A model generated the notes under the pieces. That model ran no database searches. It saw only the letters and a list, made by a program, of their open reading frames with translations, and was not told the origin of the DNA. From NCBI GenBank assembly GCA_016875135.1, contig VGSE01000003.1:1-40862 (forward strand): DNA of 40,862 nt. The letters run 5' to 3'. The position numbers and the translations under genes were made by a program. The stretch is from Deltaproteobacteria bacterium. Its GTDB lineage: Bacteria; Bdellovibrionota; FAC87; UBA2466. Below, in pieces: positions 31,838 to 40,862 of this stretch (positions within the stretch are counted from its first letter, which is position 1; each line of letters begins with the position of its first letter).

Positions 31838-34353
31838 TGGAAACAAAAGACTTACAACTTAGTCAGGTTAGCATTGAAGATCAGATGCGGGATGCCTATC
31901 TTGAGTATGCCATGTCCGTGATTGTCGGAAGAGCACTTCCCGATGTTCGAGACGGGATGAAGCCGGTACACCGACGAGTTCTGTATGCCATGTATGACAT
32001 GAGCAATACTTATGATAAAGCCTACAAAAAATCGGCTCGTATTGTTGGGGATGTCATCGGTAAATATCATCCACATGGGGATACTGCGGTTTATGAAACC
32101 ATGGTTCGGATGGCTCAAGATTTCAGTTTGCGTTACACTTTGGTAGATGGCCAAGGAAATTTCGGTTCTGTTGATGGAGATGCTGCAGCGGCCATGCGAT
32201 ATACTGAAGTTCGGCTCGCTAAAATAACAAACGAAGTTTTAGCCGATCTTGAAAAGGAAACGGTCAACTTCAATCCCAACTATGATAACTCTTTACAAGA
32301 ACCAGCAGTTCTCCCGACTAAAATCCCCACTCTTTTGGTTAATGGGTCGTCAGGAATAGCTGTAGGAATGGCAACTAATATTCCTCCTCATAATCTCGGA
32401 GAGATTGTAGACGGAATAAAAGCAGTCGTAGCTAACCCAGCGATAAGCATTTCTGAGTTGATGCAAATTATCCCAGGGCCTGATTTTCCCACAGCGGGAT
32501 TTATTTATGGAAGAAAAGGGCTTAAAGAGGCTTATCACACTGGGAAAGGGATTATCCATCTTCGCGCGAAGGCGGACGTAGAAGAGATAAAAAATGATAA
32601 GCAAAGAATAGTAATTACCGAAATTCCATATCAAGTAAACAAAGCGAAATTGATCGAGAGCATTGCAGAGCTTGTACGAGATAAAAAAGTTGAAGGGATC
32701 TCTGACATTCGAGATGAATCTGATCGGGATGGAATGCGAGTTGTTTTTGATTTAAAGAAAGGCGAAGACAGCCGAGTTATTCTCAACCAACTCTATAAAA
32801 ATTCTCAGATGCAGGTTTCTTTTGGAATAAGTATGCTTGCGTTGGATCATCAACAACCTAAACTCTTAAATTTGAAAGAATGTTTAGTTGCTTTCTTACA
32901 ACATCGAAAAGAAGTTGTAACAAAGCGAACCGTTTTTGACTTAAGAAAGGCCGAAGAAAAAGCACACATTTTAGAGGCTTTGAAGAAAGCAGTCGAAAAT
33001 CTTGATGAAGTAGTTTCTTTGATCAGAAAAGCCGCAAATCCAGCAGAGGCGCAAGAAAAGTTAATCGCTAAATTTAGTTTTACCGAAGTGCAGGCAAAAG
33101 CAATTTTAGAGATGCGGCTTCAAAGACTGACAGGCCTTGAGCGTGAAAAAATCGTTGCCGATTACAACGAGACCATGACGCTAATTGCTGACCTAAAAGC
33201 AATTCTTTCAGATGAAAAAAGGGTTCTTGCGATCATTGAAAAAGAGTTAGATGAAGTTAAAAAGAGTTTTGGAGATCCTAGAAGAACCGATTTTATCGAA
33301 GAACAAGAAGAGATGAGTGACGAGGACTATATCGTTGAAGAAGAGATGGTAGTCACTGTCACCTACTCAGGATATATCAAACGATTACCGGTTGATGCTT
33401 ATAGAGCTCAGCGACGAGGTGGTAAGGGTGTTATTGGGGCCGCAACTAAATCTGAGGACTTTATTCAGGATATTTTTGTTGCTAGCACCCACGAAAACAT
33501 TCTTTGCTTCACCGACCAGGGAAGAGTTTACTGGCTTAAAGTACATAAGATTCCCGAAGCCGGTAGGGCAGCTAAAGGCAAACCCATTGTTAATTTATTG
33601 AATCTAACTACTAACGAACGAATCCAAGCAGTTCTGCCGGTAAAAGAGTTTAAAGAAACAGAATTTGTGACCATTGTGACTCGACAGGGAACTATAAAAA
33701 AGACAACGCTAGGGGCTTTTGCTCGACCAATGAAAAAAGGAATCATCGCCATTACTACCGACGACGGAGATTCCTTGGTTGATGCTAAGATCACTAACGG
33801 AAACAATCACATTATTTTAGTCAGTAAATTTGGACAAAGTATCCGCTTTGAGGAACAAGATGTTCGTCCTATGGGTCGAACAGCTCGTGGAGTGGCCGGG
33901 ATGAGGTTAGACGAAGGGGATCTAGTGATTGGGATGGCCGTTGTTGCTCCAGATGATGCGACAGCGCAGGTTCTTACTGTTACGCAAAAAGGTTATGGCA
34001 AACGGACACTCTTGGATGAGTATCGTGTTCAGGGCCGCGGAGGATCTGGAGTCATCACCATGAAGATCACCGATAAAAACGGGCCGGTTGTGGCGGTTCG
34101 ACAGGTAAAAGATGAAGACGACCTAATCATCGCTTCAGACCGAGGCAAGGTGATTCGAACCCGAGTTTCCGAAATTTCGGAGGTTGGACGAGTTGCTCAA
34201 GGGGTTAGACTTATTACGATGGATGAGGGAGAAACGGTTGGAGCTGTTGCTAAAATAGTTGAAAAGGATGAAGAACAATCGGAATCAAAAATGCCTGAAG
34301 TAAGTCTAGAAAACAAACCCAAATCAGGCGAGGATTCTGGAAATGGTGCCTAG
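31837..34353 (+). CDS. gyrA: DNA gyrase subunit A
   Basis: [69 protein letters not shown] GyrA-box and acidic C-terminal tail. Confidence 0.99.
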
Positions 34354-35127
34354 GTTTTTTTTTTACTCTGCATTGTTTTCTTTATTGGGTGTACTGAAAA
34401 GAAACAAGAAAAGCTTTTAGAGGCCTCAGAAGTTAAGTTAACAGAAGGAAAATACTCCGAAGCGGCAGAGATCTTAAAGAAAGTTATTTCCATTAACCCT
34501 GAGAATAAGCTAGCCGTAAAAGCAATGTACAAGTTGGGCTTTACCCTTGAAGTTTACGGCAAAGATGTCGATGCAGCCATTTTTAACTATCAAGAGGCGA
34601 TTCGGTTAAGTTCAGACCCTGTTTCTGTCTATGAAATTCAAAAGAGAGTAGCCAATTTATTTTTTGAGCAAGCCAAAGATATCGAAAAAGCAGTGGAAGC
34701 TTATAAAAAGCTTGTGCAATTTAACCCCAACAGTTTAGAGCTAGATTTTTTCCAGCTTCGGATTGCAGAAGCGTTTTTTCGACAAAACAACTTTGAACAG
34801 GCTAGATTGGAATATCAAACGTTGATTGATAAAAACCCTAGGAGTGCCTACGTTCCAAAAGCACGTTTTGCTATCGGCAATAGTTACTATATGGAAGGCA
34901 AATACGATATTGCGATTGAAGCCTTTAAACAGCTAGCCAGGGCTCACTCCAGAAGTGAGCATGAACTAGAAGCTGAGTTTTTAATGGCGCAATGTTTGGA
35001 GCAGACCAACAAGCTGAAAGAGGCCATGCAAGTGTATGAAAACCTCAAACAAACGTACACCAACCCGAAAGTTGTTGAGTTTCGGTTGGCCGAGCTAAAA
35101 AAGAGATTAAAAAAAGAGGGAAAATGA
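34343..35127 (+). CDS. TPR-repeat lipoprotein with apparent frameshift at a T10 tract near the start
   Basis: ORF track gives 34525-35127, but the same frame is open back to 34354 and encodes [55 protein letters not shown] at 34343 (overlapping the gyrA stop) is one frame off across TTTTTTTTTT (34355-34364). Multiple TPR-like motifs downstream. Confidence 0.8.
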
Positions 35128-35345
35128 TAAAGCCGGACGCCAAAAAGTTACGTGTCGCGATTATGATGGGAAATGCAGTTATGACAAAGGCGCTCATGAT
35201 ATCGGCCGGTTGGTATTTTGGAAGTAAACTGGACAAAAAGTATGGAACGGGACCTTATGGGATGATTTTTCTGGTGGTTTTAGCTATGGGTTTAGGGGTC
35301 TGGTACATTCTTAGAACTGCAAAAAAGCTAAACTTAACCGAGTAA
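35124..35345 (+). CDS. Small AtpI/AtpZ-like membrane protein
   Basis: Two predicted TM helices (MISAGWYFGSKLDKKYGTGPYGMIFLVVLAMGLGVWYILR), located upstream of atpB; ATGA overlap with preceding CDS. Confidence 0.75.
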   Translation: MIKPDAKKLRVAIMMGNAVMTKALMISAGWYFGSKLDKKYGTGPYGMIFLVVLAMGLGVWYILRTAKKLNLTE

Positions 35346-35360
35346 TAGTTTTTAGAGTGG

Positions 35361-35445
35361 GGTTGATAGTCGTCGATCAACCTGGGATTTTGGGTTGATA
35401 AGGCAGGATCACCGTAGGCACTAGTCAAATCAATCCTTTGATTGA
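35361..35445 (+). promoter_or_regulatory. atpB leader with alternative stem-loops
   Basis: GGTTGAT (35361-35367), ATCAACC (35376-35382), GGTTGAT (35393-35399): the middle element can pair with either flank. Further hairpin TCAATC-CTTT-GATTGA (35430-35445). Confidence 0.4.
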
Positions 35446-35510
35446 ATCTTTATTGAAATATCAAAATATTAGGGGTATTACAGGCTGTTTAAAGTTGGAG
35501 TTAGAAAAAC

Positions 35511-36239
35511 ATGCAAAGTCATGGTTCTGCACATCATGGTCCTGAAAGCTGGTTAACCAAGCTTCCCTTTCTACCACATGACCGCGCTTGGGAAAGCGTT
35601 AATGGCGCAATCTTAGTGTTTGGCTTTATCTTTGTTGTTTCGGTTTTGTTCAACAAAGCGATAAAGGGAAAAATTCAAGAAAACGTCGTTCCAAGAGCCA
35701 AATTTGGACTTTTTGCTGTTGTGGACCTTATGGTAGAAGGGCTTTATAACTTGATAGTTGGCATTGTGGGCCATCACTACGGGGCCGAAGCCTTTCCCTA
35801 TATTGCTACAGTATTTATATACGTTCTTTTAAATAACTTATTAGGATTGCTGCCTCTATCAGCTTCTCCTAGTTCGTCCTTTCCCATAGCTTTCGCGTTG
35901 GGTTTGTCTAGTTTTATTTTTTACAATTGGATGGGAGTGAAAGCTAACGGAGTTTTGGGTTATGGTAAGCATTTTCTGATGGGGTTGGGGGTTTTTGGGG
36001 TTCCTATAGCGGCTTTTGAATTGGTATCTCATGTGATTCGCCCTTTTACTTTGGGGCTTCGTCTTAGAACCAACATGCATATTGATCATATGTTGGCTGG
36101 AGCTTTTGCGGACCTATGTAAGTGGATTGTTCCAGTTCCGTTGTTGCTTTTTGGGGTTGTGGTCTGTACGATACAGGCCTTTCTTTTTGCAGTTTTGACA
36201 GCTGTTTATGTACAGATGGCAACGGAACACGAAGAATAA
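35511..36239 (+). CDS. atpB: ATP synthase subunit a
   Basis: FIYVLLNNLLGLLPL, ELVSHVIRPFTLGLRLRTNMHIDHMLAGAF (conserved TM arginine), C-terminal FLFAVLTAVYVQMATEHEE. Confidence 0.95.
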   Translation: MQSHGSAHHGPESWLTKLPFLPHDRAWESVNGAILVFGFIFVVSVLFNKAIKGKIQENVVPRAKFGLFAVVDLMVEGLYNLIVGIVGHHYGAEAFPYIATVFIYVLLNNLLGLLPLSASPSSSFPIAFALGLSSFIFYNWMGVKANGVLGYGKHFLMGLGVFGVPIAAFELVSHVIRPFTLGLRLRTNMHIDHMLAGAFADLCKWIVPVPLLLFGVVVCTIQAFLFAVLTAVYVQMATEHEE

Positions 36240-36258
36240 TTTTTTTAGGAGGTAAGGA

Positions 36259-36576
36259 ATGAAGTTAATCAGTATGTCTAAGTTGGCGTTAATCGGAATG
36301 TTCATCTCCTCAGCAAGCGTATTTGCGGAAGAGGGTGCTCATGCAGCAACAAGTGGATCTTTTGGTCCCGTTGCAGTAGGTCTTGCAATGGCTTTGGCCG
36401 TTATCGGAGCTGCTACTGCTCAAGGTAAAATTGGGTCAGCATTCATGGATGGTGTTTCCAGAAATCCAGGAGCACAAAAATCCATGTTCGTTCCTTTGAT
36501 TCTTTCTTTAGTGTTTGTTGAAACACTAGTGCTATTTACCTTCCTAGTAGCGCAAAGCTTGCTCGGAAAATTCTAA
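36259..36576 (+). CDS. atpE: ATP synthase subunit c, with N-terminal signal-peptide-like extension
   Basis: GAATAQGKIGSAFMDGVSRNPGAQKSM loop and FVETLVLFTFLVAQSLL TM2 with ion-binding Glu; N-terminus MKLISMSKLALIGMFISSASVFAEEG. Confidence 0.95.
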   Translation: MKLISMSKLALIGMFISSASVFAEEGAHAATSGSFGPVAVGLAMALAVIGAATAQGKIGSAFMDGVSRNPGAQKSMFVPLILSLVFVETLVLFTFLVAQSLLGKF

Positions 36577-36604
36577 ACCAAATAAGTAACAATTTGGTTT
36601 TAAA
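36575..36604 (+). terminator. Stem-loop directly at the end of atpE
   Basis: AAACCAAAT (36575-36583) / ATTTGGTTT (36592-36600), 8-nt loop, followed by T; first of two tandem hairpins. Confidence 0.55.
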
Positions 36605-36612
36605 AAGAGTTT

Positions 36613-36650
36613 AAAAACCATCTGGATCTAGTGATTCAGATGGTTTTTTT
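36613..36650. terminator. Bidirectional Rho-independent terminator between atpE and uvrA
   Basis: AAAAACCATCTG (36613-36624) / CAGATGGTTTTT (36637-36648) followed by a T run; A run on the other side serves minus-strand uvrA. Confidence 0.9.
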
Positions 36651-36672
36651 CCTTTTAAATAGGCGATAGGGA

Positions 36673-39501
36673 TTACTGGTTTAGAACCGACTTTAGATAG
36701 TGGCCAGTAAAAGAATTTTCAACCTTCAATAGCCCTTCCGGGACACCCTGAAATAAAACGTCTCCACCTGCTTTGCCACCCCCAACACCAAGATCAATAA
36801 GGTGGTCGGCTTGTTTAATAACATCTAAATTATGCTCGATAACAACAACAGTATTTCCGTGGTCGACTAAGGTTTGAAGGATCTGTAGTAGCTTTCTAAC
36901 ATCTTCAAAGTGTAATCCTGTCGTAGGTTCATCTAGGATATAAATAGTTCGCCCGGTTGCTCTCTTGTTAAGTTCTTTAGCAAGTTTAATTCTCTGAGCC
37001 TCTCCCCCTGAGAGTGTGACAGCATTTTGGCCCACCTGTAGATATCCTAAGCCAACATCGAGCAGTGTTGTCAGTTTTGCTTTAATTTGAGGAACGCGTT
37101 CAAAGAAAAGAGCAGCCTGTTCTACTGTCATACTCAAAACATCGGCTATACTTTTGCCCCGATAATGAACATCCAAAGTTTCTCGGTTATATCTTGCCCC
37201 ACGACAAATCTCGCACTGAACATAAACATCGGGAAGGAAATTCATGCTGATTTTTAGATTGCCATCTCCGCTGCAAGAGGAACACCGCCCCCCTTCAACA
37301 TTAAAGGAAAATCGACCGGCGGTATATCCGCGGACTTTGGCTTCGGGAAGACCGGAAAAAAGAGCCCGGATGTCTGTGAAAAGGCCTGTGTAAGTTGCTG
37401 GATTCGATCTAGGCGTTCTGCCAATCGGACTCTGATCGACATAGATAACTTTGTCTAGGAACTCTATTCCTTCAATACCAACTAAGTGGTGAAGTGCTTG
37501 AGTCCTTCCGGAGAACTTTAATTGCAAGGCTTCCAATAGGGTATCGATAACCAATGTGCTTTTTCCCGAACCAGAAACGCCCGTAACACAGGTTAAAGTT
37601 CCTAAGGGAATGTCTACGTTAATGTTTTTAAGGTTGTTTTGTTTGGCCCCAATAATCTTTAAATATCTGTCATCATATGCAGACCTTCTTGTGTGCGGAA
37701 TTTCAATCCTCATTTTTCTAGAAAAATATTGTGCCGTTAGCCCCGTCTTTTCATTCTTTAAGTCCTTTGGGCTGCCACTAAAAAGGATTTCACCCCCATG
37801 CTCTCCAGCACCAGGGCCCATGTCGACAACGAAATCGGCTCTTTGAATGGTCTCTTCATCATGTTCCACAACTAAAACAGAGTTCCCTTGGTCACGGAGA
37901 GCCTCAAGAGTTTTAATGAGTTTGTCATTGTCTTTCTGATGCAGACCAATGCTGGGTTCATCCAATACATACAAAACCCCAACCAGGTTAGATCCGATTT
38001 GAGTTGCTAAGCGAATCCGCTGGGATTCTCCTCCGGATAGCGTCGTGGCCGACCGGGATAAAGATAAATAAGACAAACCAACGTTAATTAAAAAATTCAA
38101 CCGGGCGCTAATTTCTTTAAGAATGGGTTCGGCAATGACTAAATGGTGGTTTGGAAACGAGAGTTGTTGAACAAAACTTAATGTCTCCAAAACTGGCAAC
38201 TGAGAAACTTCGGCGATGTTTTTGCCACCAACTAGAACTGACAAGCTTTCTTTTTTGAGCCGTGAACCCTGACAGGTTATACAATCTCGAAAAGTGATGT
38301 ACTGCCCAAGTTCTGATTCTTCGATTGAGGAGCCTGTTTCTTCTAAGCGCTCTTTTAGAGTCGGAATCACTCCTTCGAATTTTTGTTTGAAGGCATGGGT
38401 GGAGCCCCATCCTTTGGCTCTAAACTCTATTTCTTCCGAACCCGACCCGTAAAAAATTAAATTTTGAGCGGCTTCCGGTATGTTTCTAAAGGGGTCGGTT
38501 AAGCTAAACGAATACTTTTCTGAAAGGGGTTGAAAGACTTTCTCTAACCAGGATTTTGATTTTTCTGCCCAGGGTAATATGGCTCCTTGCATGATGGATA
38601 AGTTCCCATTCGGCACGATTAGAGCTGGATCAAATGTCGGTAAAGAACCAAGGCCATTGCAATTGGAACATGAGCCGTGGGTGCTGTTAAAAGAAAAGCT
38701 TCTGGGTTCTACTTCCGGAAAGCTGGTCCCGCAATCTGCACATCCGTACCGGGTTGAAAAGAATCGGCTTGAGGGCTTGTCGTCAAACAAGCGAATTTCG
38801 ATAAGCCCGTTAGAAAGCTTGTTAGCTATTTCTAAAGCCTCCATCAAGCGACTTTCAATCCCTGTCTTTAGAACCAACCGATCAATGTAAATGGAGATAT
38901 CGTGTTTAAAGGTTTTCTTTAGTTTGATTGGCGCAGAAAGGGAGACCTCCTCACCGTCGATTTCCGCCCGGACAAATCCCTGACCGCGGATATCGGCAAG
39001 TTCTTTTTGAAACTCCCCCTTTTTTCCTCGTGCGATTGGAGCCAAAATCGCAAATTTGGTGGAAGGGACTCCTCCCATGATCTGCTCTCTTATTTGATCG
39101 AGAGTTTGGCTTTGGATCGGTTTGTGACAAACGTAGCAATGAGGAGTGCCGGTTCGCGCGTATAACAAACGAAGAAAATCATAGATCTCAGTTATCGTCC
39201 CAACAGTGGACCGAGGATTTCTAGAAACATTTTTTTGTTCTATCGATATCGCAGGGGAGAGACCCTCGATACTGTCGACTTCTGGCTTTTTCATTTGCTC
39301 CATAAATTGGCGAGCATAAGCAGAAAGAGACTCTAAATATCGTCTTTGCCCTTCTGCATAAATGGTGTCAAAAGCCAAAGAGGATTTTCCGGAGCCACTA
39401 AGGCCAGTGATAACGACAAGTTTGTTTCGAGGAATGTTAATAGAGACATTTTTTAAATTGTGCTCTCTGGCACCTTTGATGATGATCTCTTTACTTCCCA
39501 T
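36673..39501 (-). CDS. uvrA: Excinuclease ABC subunit A
   Basis: VVITGLSGSGKSSLAFDTIYAEGQRRYLESLSAYARQF, zinc-finger CxxC motifs, LSGGEAQRIKLAKEL, ILDEPTTGLHFEDV. Confidence 0.99.
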   Translation of the reverse strand: MGSKEIIIKGAREHNLKNVSINIPRNKLVVITGLSGSGKSSLAFDTIYAEGQRRYLESLSAYARQFMEQMKKPEVDSIEGLSPAISIEQKNVSRNPRSTVGTITEIYDFLRLLYARTGTPHCYVCHKPIQSQTLDQIREQIMGGVPSTKFAILAPIARGKKGEFQKELADIRGQGFVRAEIDGEEVSLSAPIKLKKTFKHDISIYIDRLVLKTGIESRLMEALEIANKLSNGLIEIRLFDDKPSSRFFSTRYGCADCGTSFPEVEPRSFSFNSTHGSCSNCNGLGSLPTFDPALIVPNGNLSIMQGAILPWAEKSKSWLEKVFQPLSEKYSFSLTDPFRNIPEAAQNLIFYGSGSEEIEFRAKGWGSTHAFKQKFEGVIPTLKERLEETGSSIEESELGQYITFRDCITCQGSRLKKESLSVLVGGKNIAEVSQLPVLETLSFVQQLSFPNHHLVIAEPILKEISARLNFLINVGLSYLSLSRSATTLSGGESQRIRLATQIGSNLVGVLYVLDEPSIGLHQKDNDKLIKTLEALRDQGNSVLVVEHDEETIQRADFVVDMGPGAGEHGGEILFSGSPKDLKNEKTGLTAQYFSRKMRIEIPHTRRSAYDDRYLKIIGAKQNNLKNINVDIPLGTLTCVTGVSGSGKSTLVIDTLLEALQLKFSGRTQALHHLVGIEGIEFLDKVIYVDQSPIGRTPRSNPATYTGLFTDIRALFSGLPEAKVRGYTAGRFSFNVEGGRCSSCSGDGNLKISMNFLPDVYVQCEICRGARYNRETLDVHYRGKSIADVLSMTVEQAALFFERVPQIKAKLTTLLDVGLGYLQVGQNAVTLSGGEAQRIKLAKELNKRATGRTIYILDEPTTGLHFEDVRKLLQILQTLVDHGNTVVVIEHNLDVIKQADHLIDLGVGGGKAGGDVLFQGVPEGLLKVENSFTGHYLKSVLNQ

Positions 39502-39508
39502 AACAATG

Positions 39509-40861
39509 CTATACGAGCTCTTTAAGCAAGGAGCTCACAGTGTTCTCTAACTTGGAGCGAATCTCATTTAGTCTGTCTTGTGAGGATGCCTCGAACCGCA
39601 ATACCAAAACAGGTTGGGTGTTTGAGGCGCGAACCAAACCCCACCCATCGCCAAACTCAACTCGAGCTCCGTCGATAGCGTTAACTTTAAGGCCCTGAGA
39701 CTGAAATTGTTTTAAGGCTCGTTCAACAACCGTAAATTTAATTTCATCAGGACAATCTTTTCTGATTTCCGGTGTGGAAAAAGATACGGGGAGGTCGGTA
39801 ATTAGCTCAGCAGTGGTCTTTTTGTTGATCGCTAAAATCTCTAGCAACCTAGCAGCAGCATAGATCGCATCGTCAAAACCATAGTACCGATCATTAAAAA
39901 AGATATGTCCTGACATTTCTCCAGCTAATAAAGCCCCCTCCTCTTTCATTTTTGCTTTGATAAGGCTGTGGCCGGTTTTCCAAAGAATGGGCTTTCCCCC
40001 ATGAAGAGCAATATCATTGAACAAACGATGAGAAGCTTTAACCTCAGAAATAATAGTTGCCCCAGAGTTTTCTTTCAGAATTTCTCTTGCATAAACCACT
40101 AAAAGCTCATCGCCATAGATGGGTTTTCCCGAGGGATCGACAACACCGATACGATCGGCATCCCCGTCAAAACCAATTCCGACGACGGCGTTAGTTTGCT
40201 TAACCTTTTCTGCTAAGAACGAGAGATTTTCGATTACTGTAGGGTCAGGGTGGTGGTTTGGGAAGCGCCCATCAAGATCAGAAAACAACTCTACAACTTC
40301 ACATCCGAGCTTTCGAAAGATTTCGGGCCCGATCATTCCACCCATGCCATTCCCACTGTCGACGCAAACCTTCAAATTGAGAGGATGTTTTATGTTCTTG
40401 AGAATCATTGAAGTATAGAGAGGCTTGATATCTTTTTCACTCAATGTGCCCTTACCGGATTCATACGAATCTTTTTGGACAATTTGTTTGAGGTATTGAA
40501 TTTCTTCTCCATGAATCGTTGTTTTGCCAACGCAAATTTTAAAGCCATTGTGCTCGGGCGGATTATGGCTTCCAGTGATCATGATGCCGCCGTCACTGTT
40601 TAATTCAAAGACCGAAAAATACAAAAGGGGTGTCGGCACAAGGCCGATATCAATAACATTAATGCCAGTAGCAAGGAGACCATCGATTAGTGATTGTCGA
40701 ATTCTGTCTGAGCTGATCCGGCAATCTCTACCCACAGTCAGAGTTTTCCCCCCCTTGCGTTTGACATAACTACCTATAGCCCTCCCCAACTTGGAGACAA
40801 CGTTATGAGGCAAATCTCTATCTGCAACGCCTCGGATATCGTATTCTCGAAAAATTTTTTC
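39509..40861 (-). CDS. Phosphomannomutase/phosphoglucomutase, 5' truncated by window edge
   Basis: TGSHNPPEHNGFK active-site serine loop, GIGFDGDADRIGVVD. The reading frame continues past the track's TTG start at 40813 to the window edge as EKIFREYDIRGVADRDLPHNVV, the family N-terminal motif. Confidence 0.95.
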   Translation of the reverse strand, partial: EKIFREYDIRGVADRDLPHNVVSKLGRAIGSYVKRKGGKTLTVGRDCRISSDRIRQSLIDGLLATGINVIDIGLVPTPLLYFSVFELNSDGGIMITGSHNPPEHNGFKICVGKTTIHGEEIQYLKQIVQKDSYESGKGTLSEKDIKPLYTSMILKNIKHPLNLKVCVDSGNGMGGMIGPEIFRKLGCEVVELFSDLDGRFPNHHPDPTVIENLSFLAEKVKQTNAVVGIGFDGDADRIGVVDPSGKPIYGDELLVVYAREILKENSGATIISEVKASHRLFNDIALHGGKPILWKTGHSLIKAKMKEEGALLAGEMSGHIFFNDRYYGFDDAIYAAARLLEILAINKKTTAELITDLPVSFSTPEIRKDCPDEIKFTVVERALKQFQSQGLKVNAIDGARVEFGDGWGLVRASNTQPVLVLRFEASSQDRLNEIRSKLENTVSSLLKELV

Positions 40862-40862
40862 A

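Noticed and set aside
34310-34353. Acidic GyrA C-terminal tail as a novelty
   Set aside because: Acidic GyrA tails are known in other bacteria; not unusual enough alone.
34525-35127. TPR ORF start at 34525 as given in the track
   Set aside because: Frame is open upstream with a lipobox and an additional TPR segment, so the annotated start is probably too far downstream.
38117-38410. 97-aa minus-strand ORF inside uvrA
   Set aside because: Alternate frame of uvrA; composition does not look like a real protein.

Overview
The window is a chromosomal replication-origin neighbourhood, made up mostly of conserved housekeeping genes. Gene order and sequence character suggest a Bdellovibrionota/deltaproteobacteria-like organism; this taxonomic guess is inference only. 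oriC lies between dnaA and dnaN (about 27.9-28.2 kb) and genes mostly diverge from it. On the left, minus strand: rpmH-rnpA-yidD-yidC-mnmE-mnmG-rsmG-parA-parB-bactofilin, then atpF'-F-H-A-G-D-C, queE, lipA, pdhA-pdhB-E2-lpd, lipB, a MetE/UROD-like protein and a dicluster ferredoxin. On the right, plus strand: dnaN-gyrB-gyrA, a TPR lipoprotein, an AtpI/AtpZ-like gene, atpB and atpE, followed by minus-strand uvrA and a phosphomannomutase/phosphoglucomutase that runs off the edge. I see no CRISPR, transposon, prophage, rRNA or tRNA. The points most worth a second look are: (1) an oriC with helically phased, converging DnaA-box-like 9-mers plus a DnaA-trio-like TTA-CTA-CTA-CTA run; (2) a T10 homopolymer that puts the ATG and signal peptide of the post-gyrA TPR lipoprotein out of frame with its body; (3) three parS-like sites, two of them embedded in the ends of rsmG and mnmG; (4) an atpB leader with mutually exclusive hairpins; (5) an atpE with a possible Na+-type ligand pattern; (6) an inverted repeat upstream of dnaA; (7) a compact structured element upstream of a ferredoxin-glycerate kinase pair; (8) a secreted-protein gene at the left edge that is missing from the ORF track.
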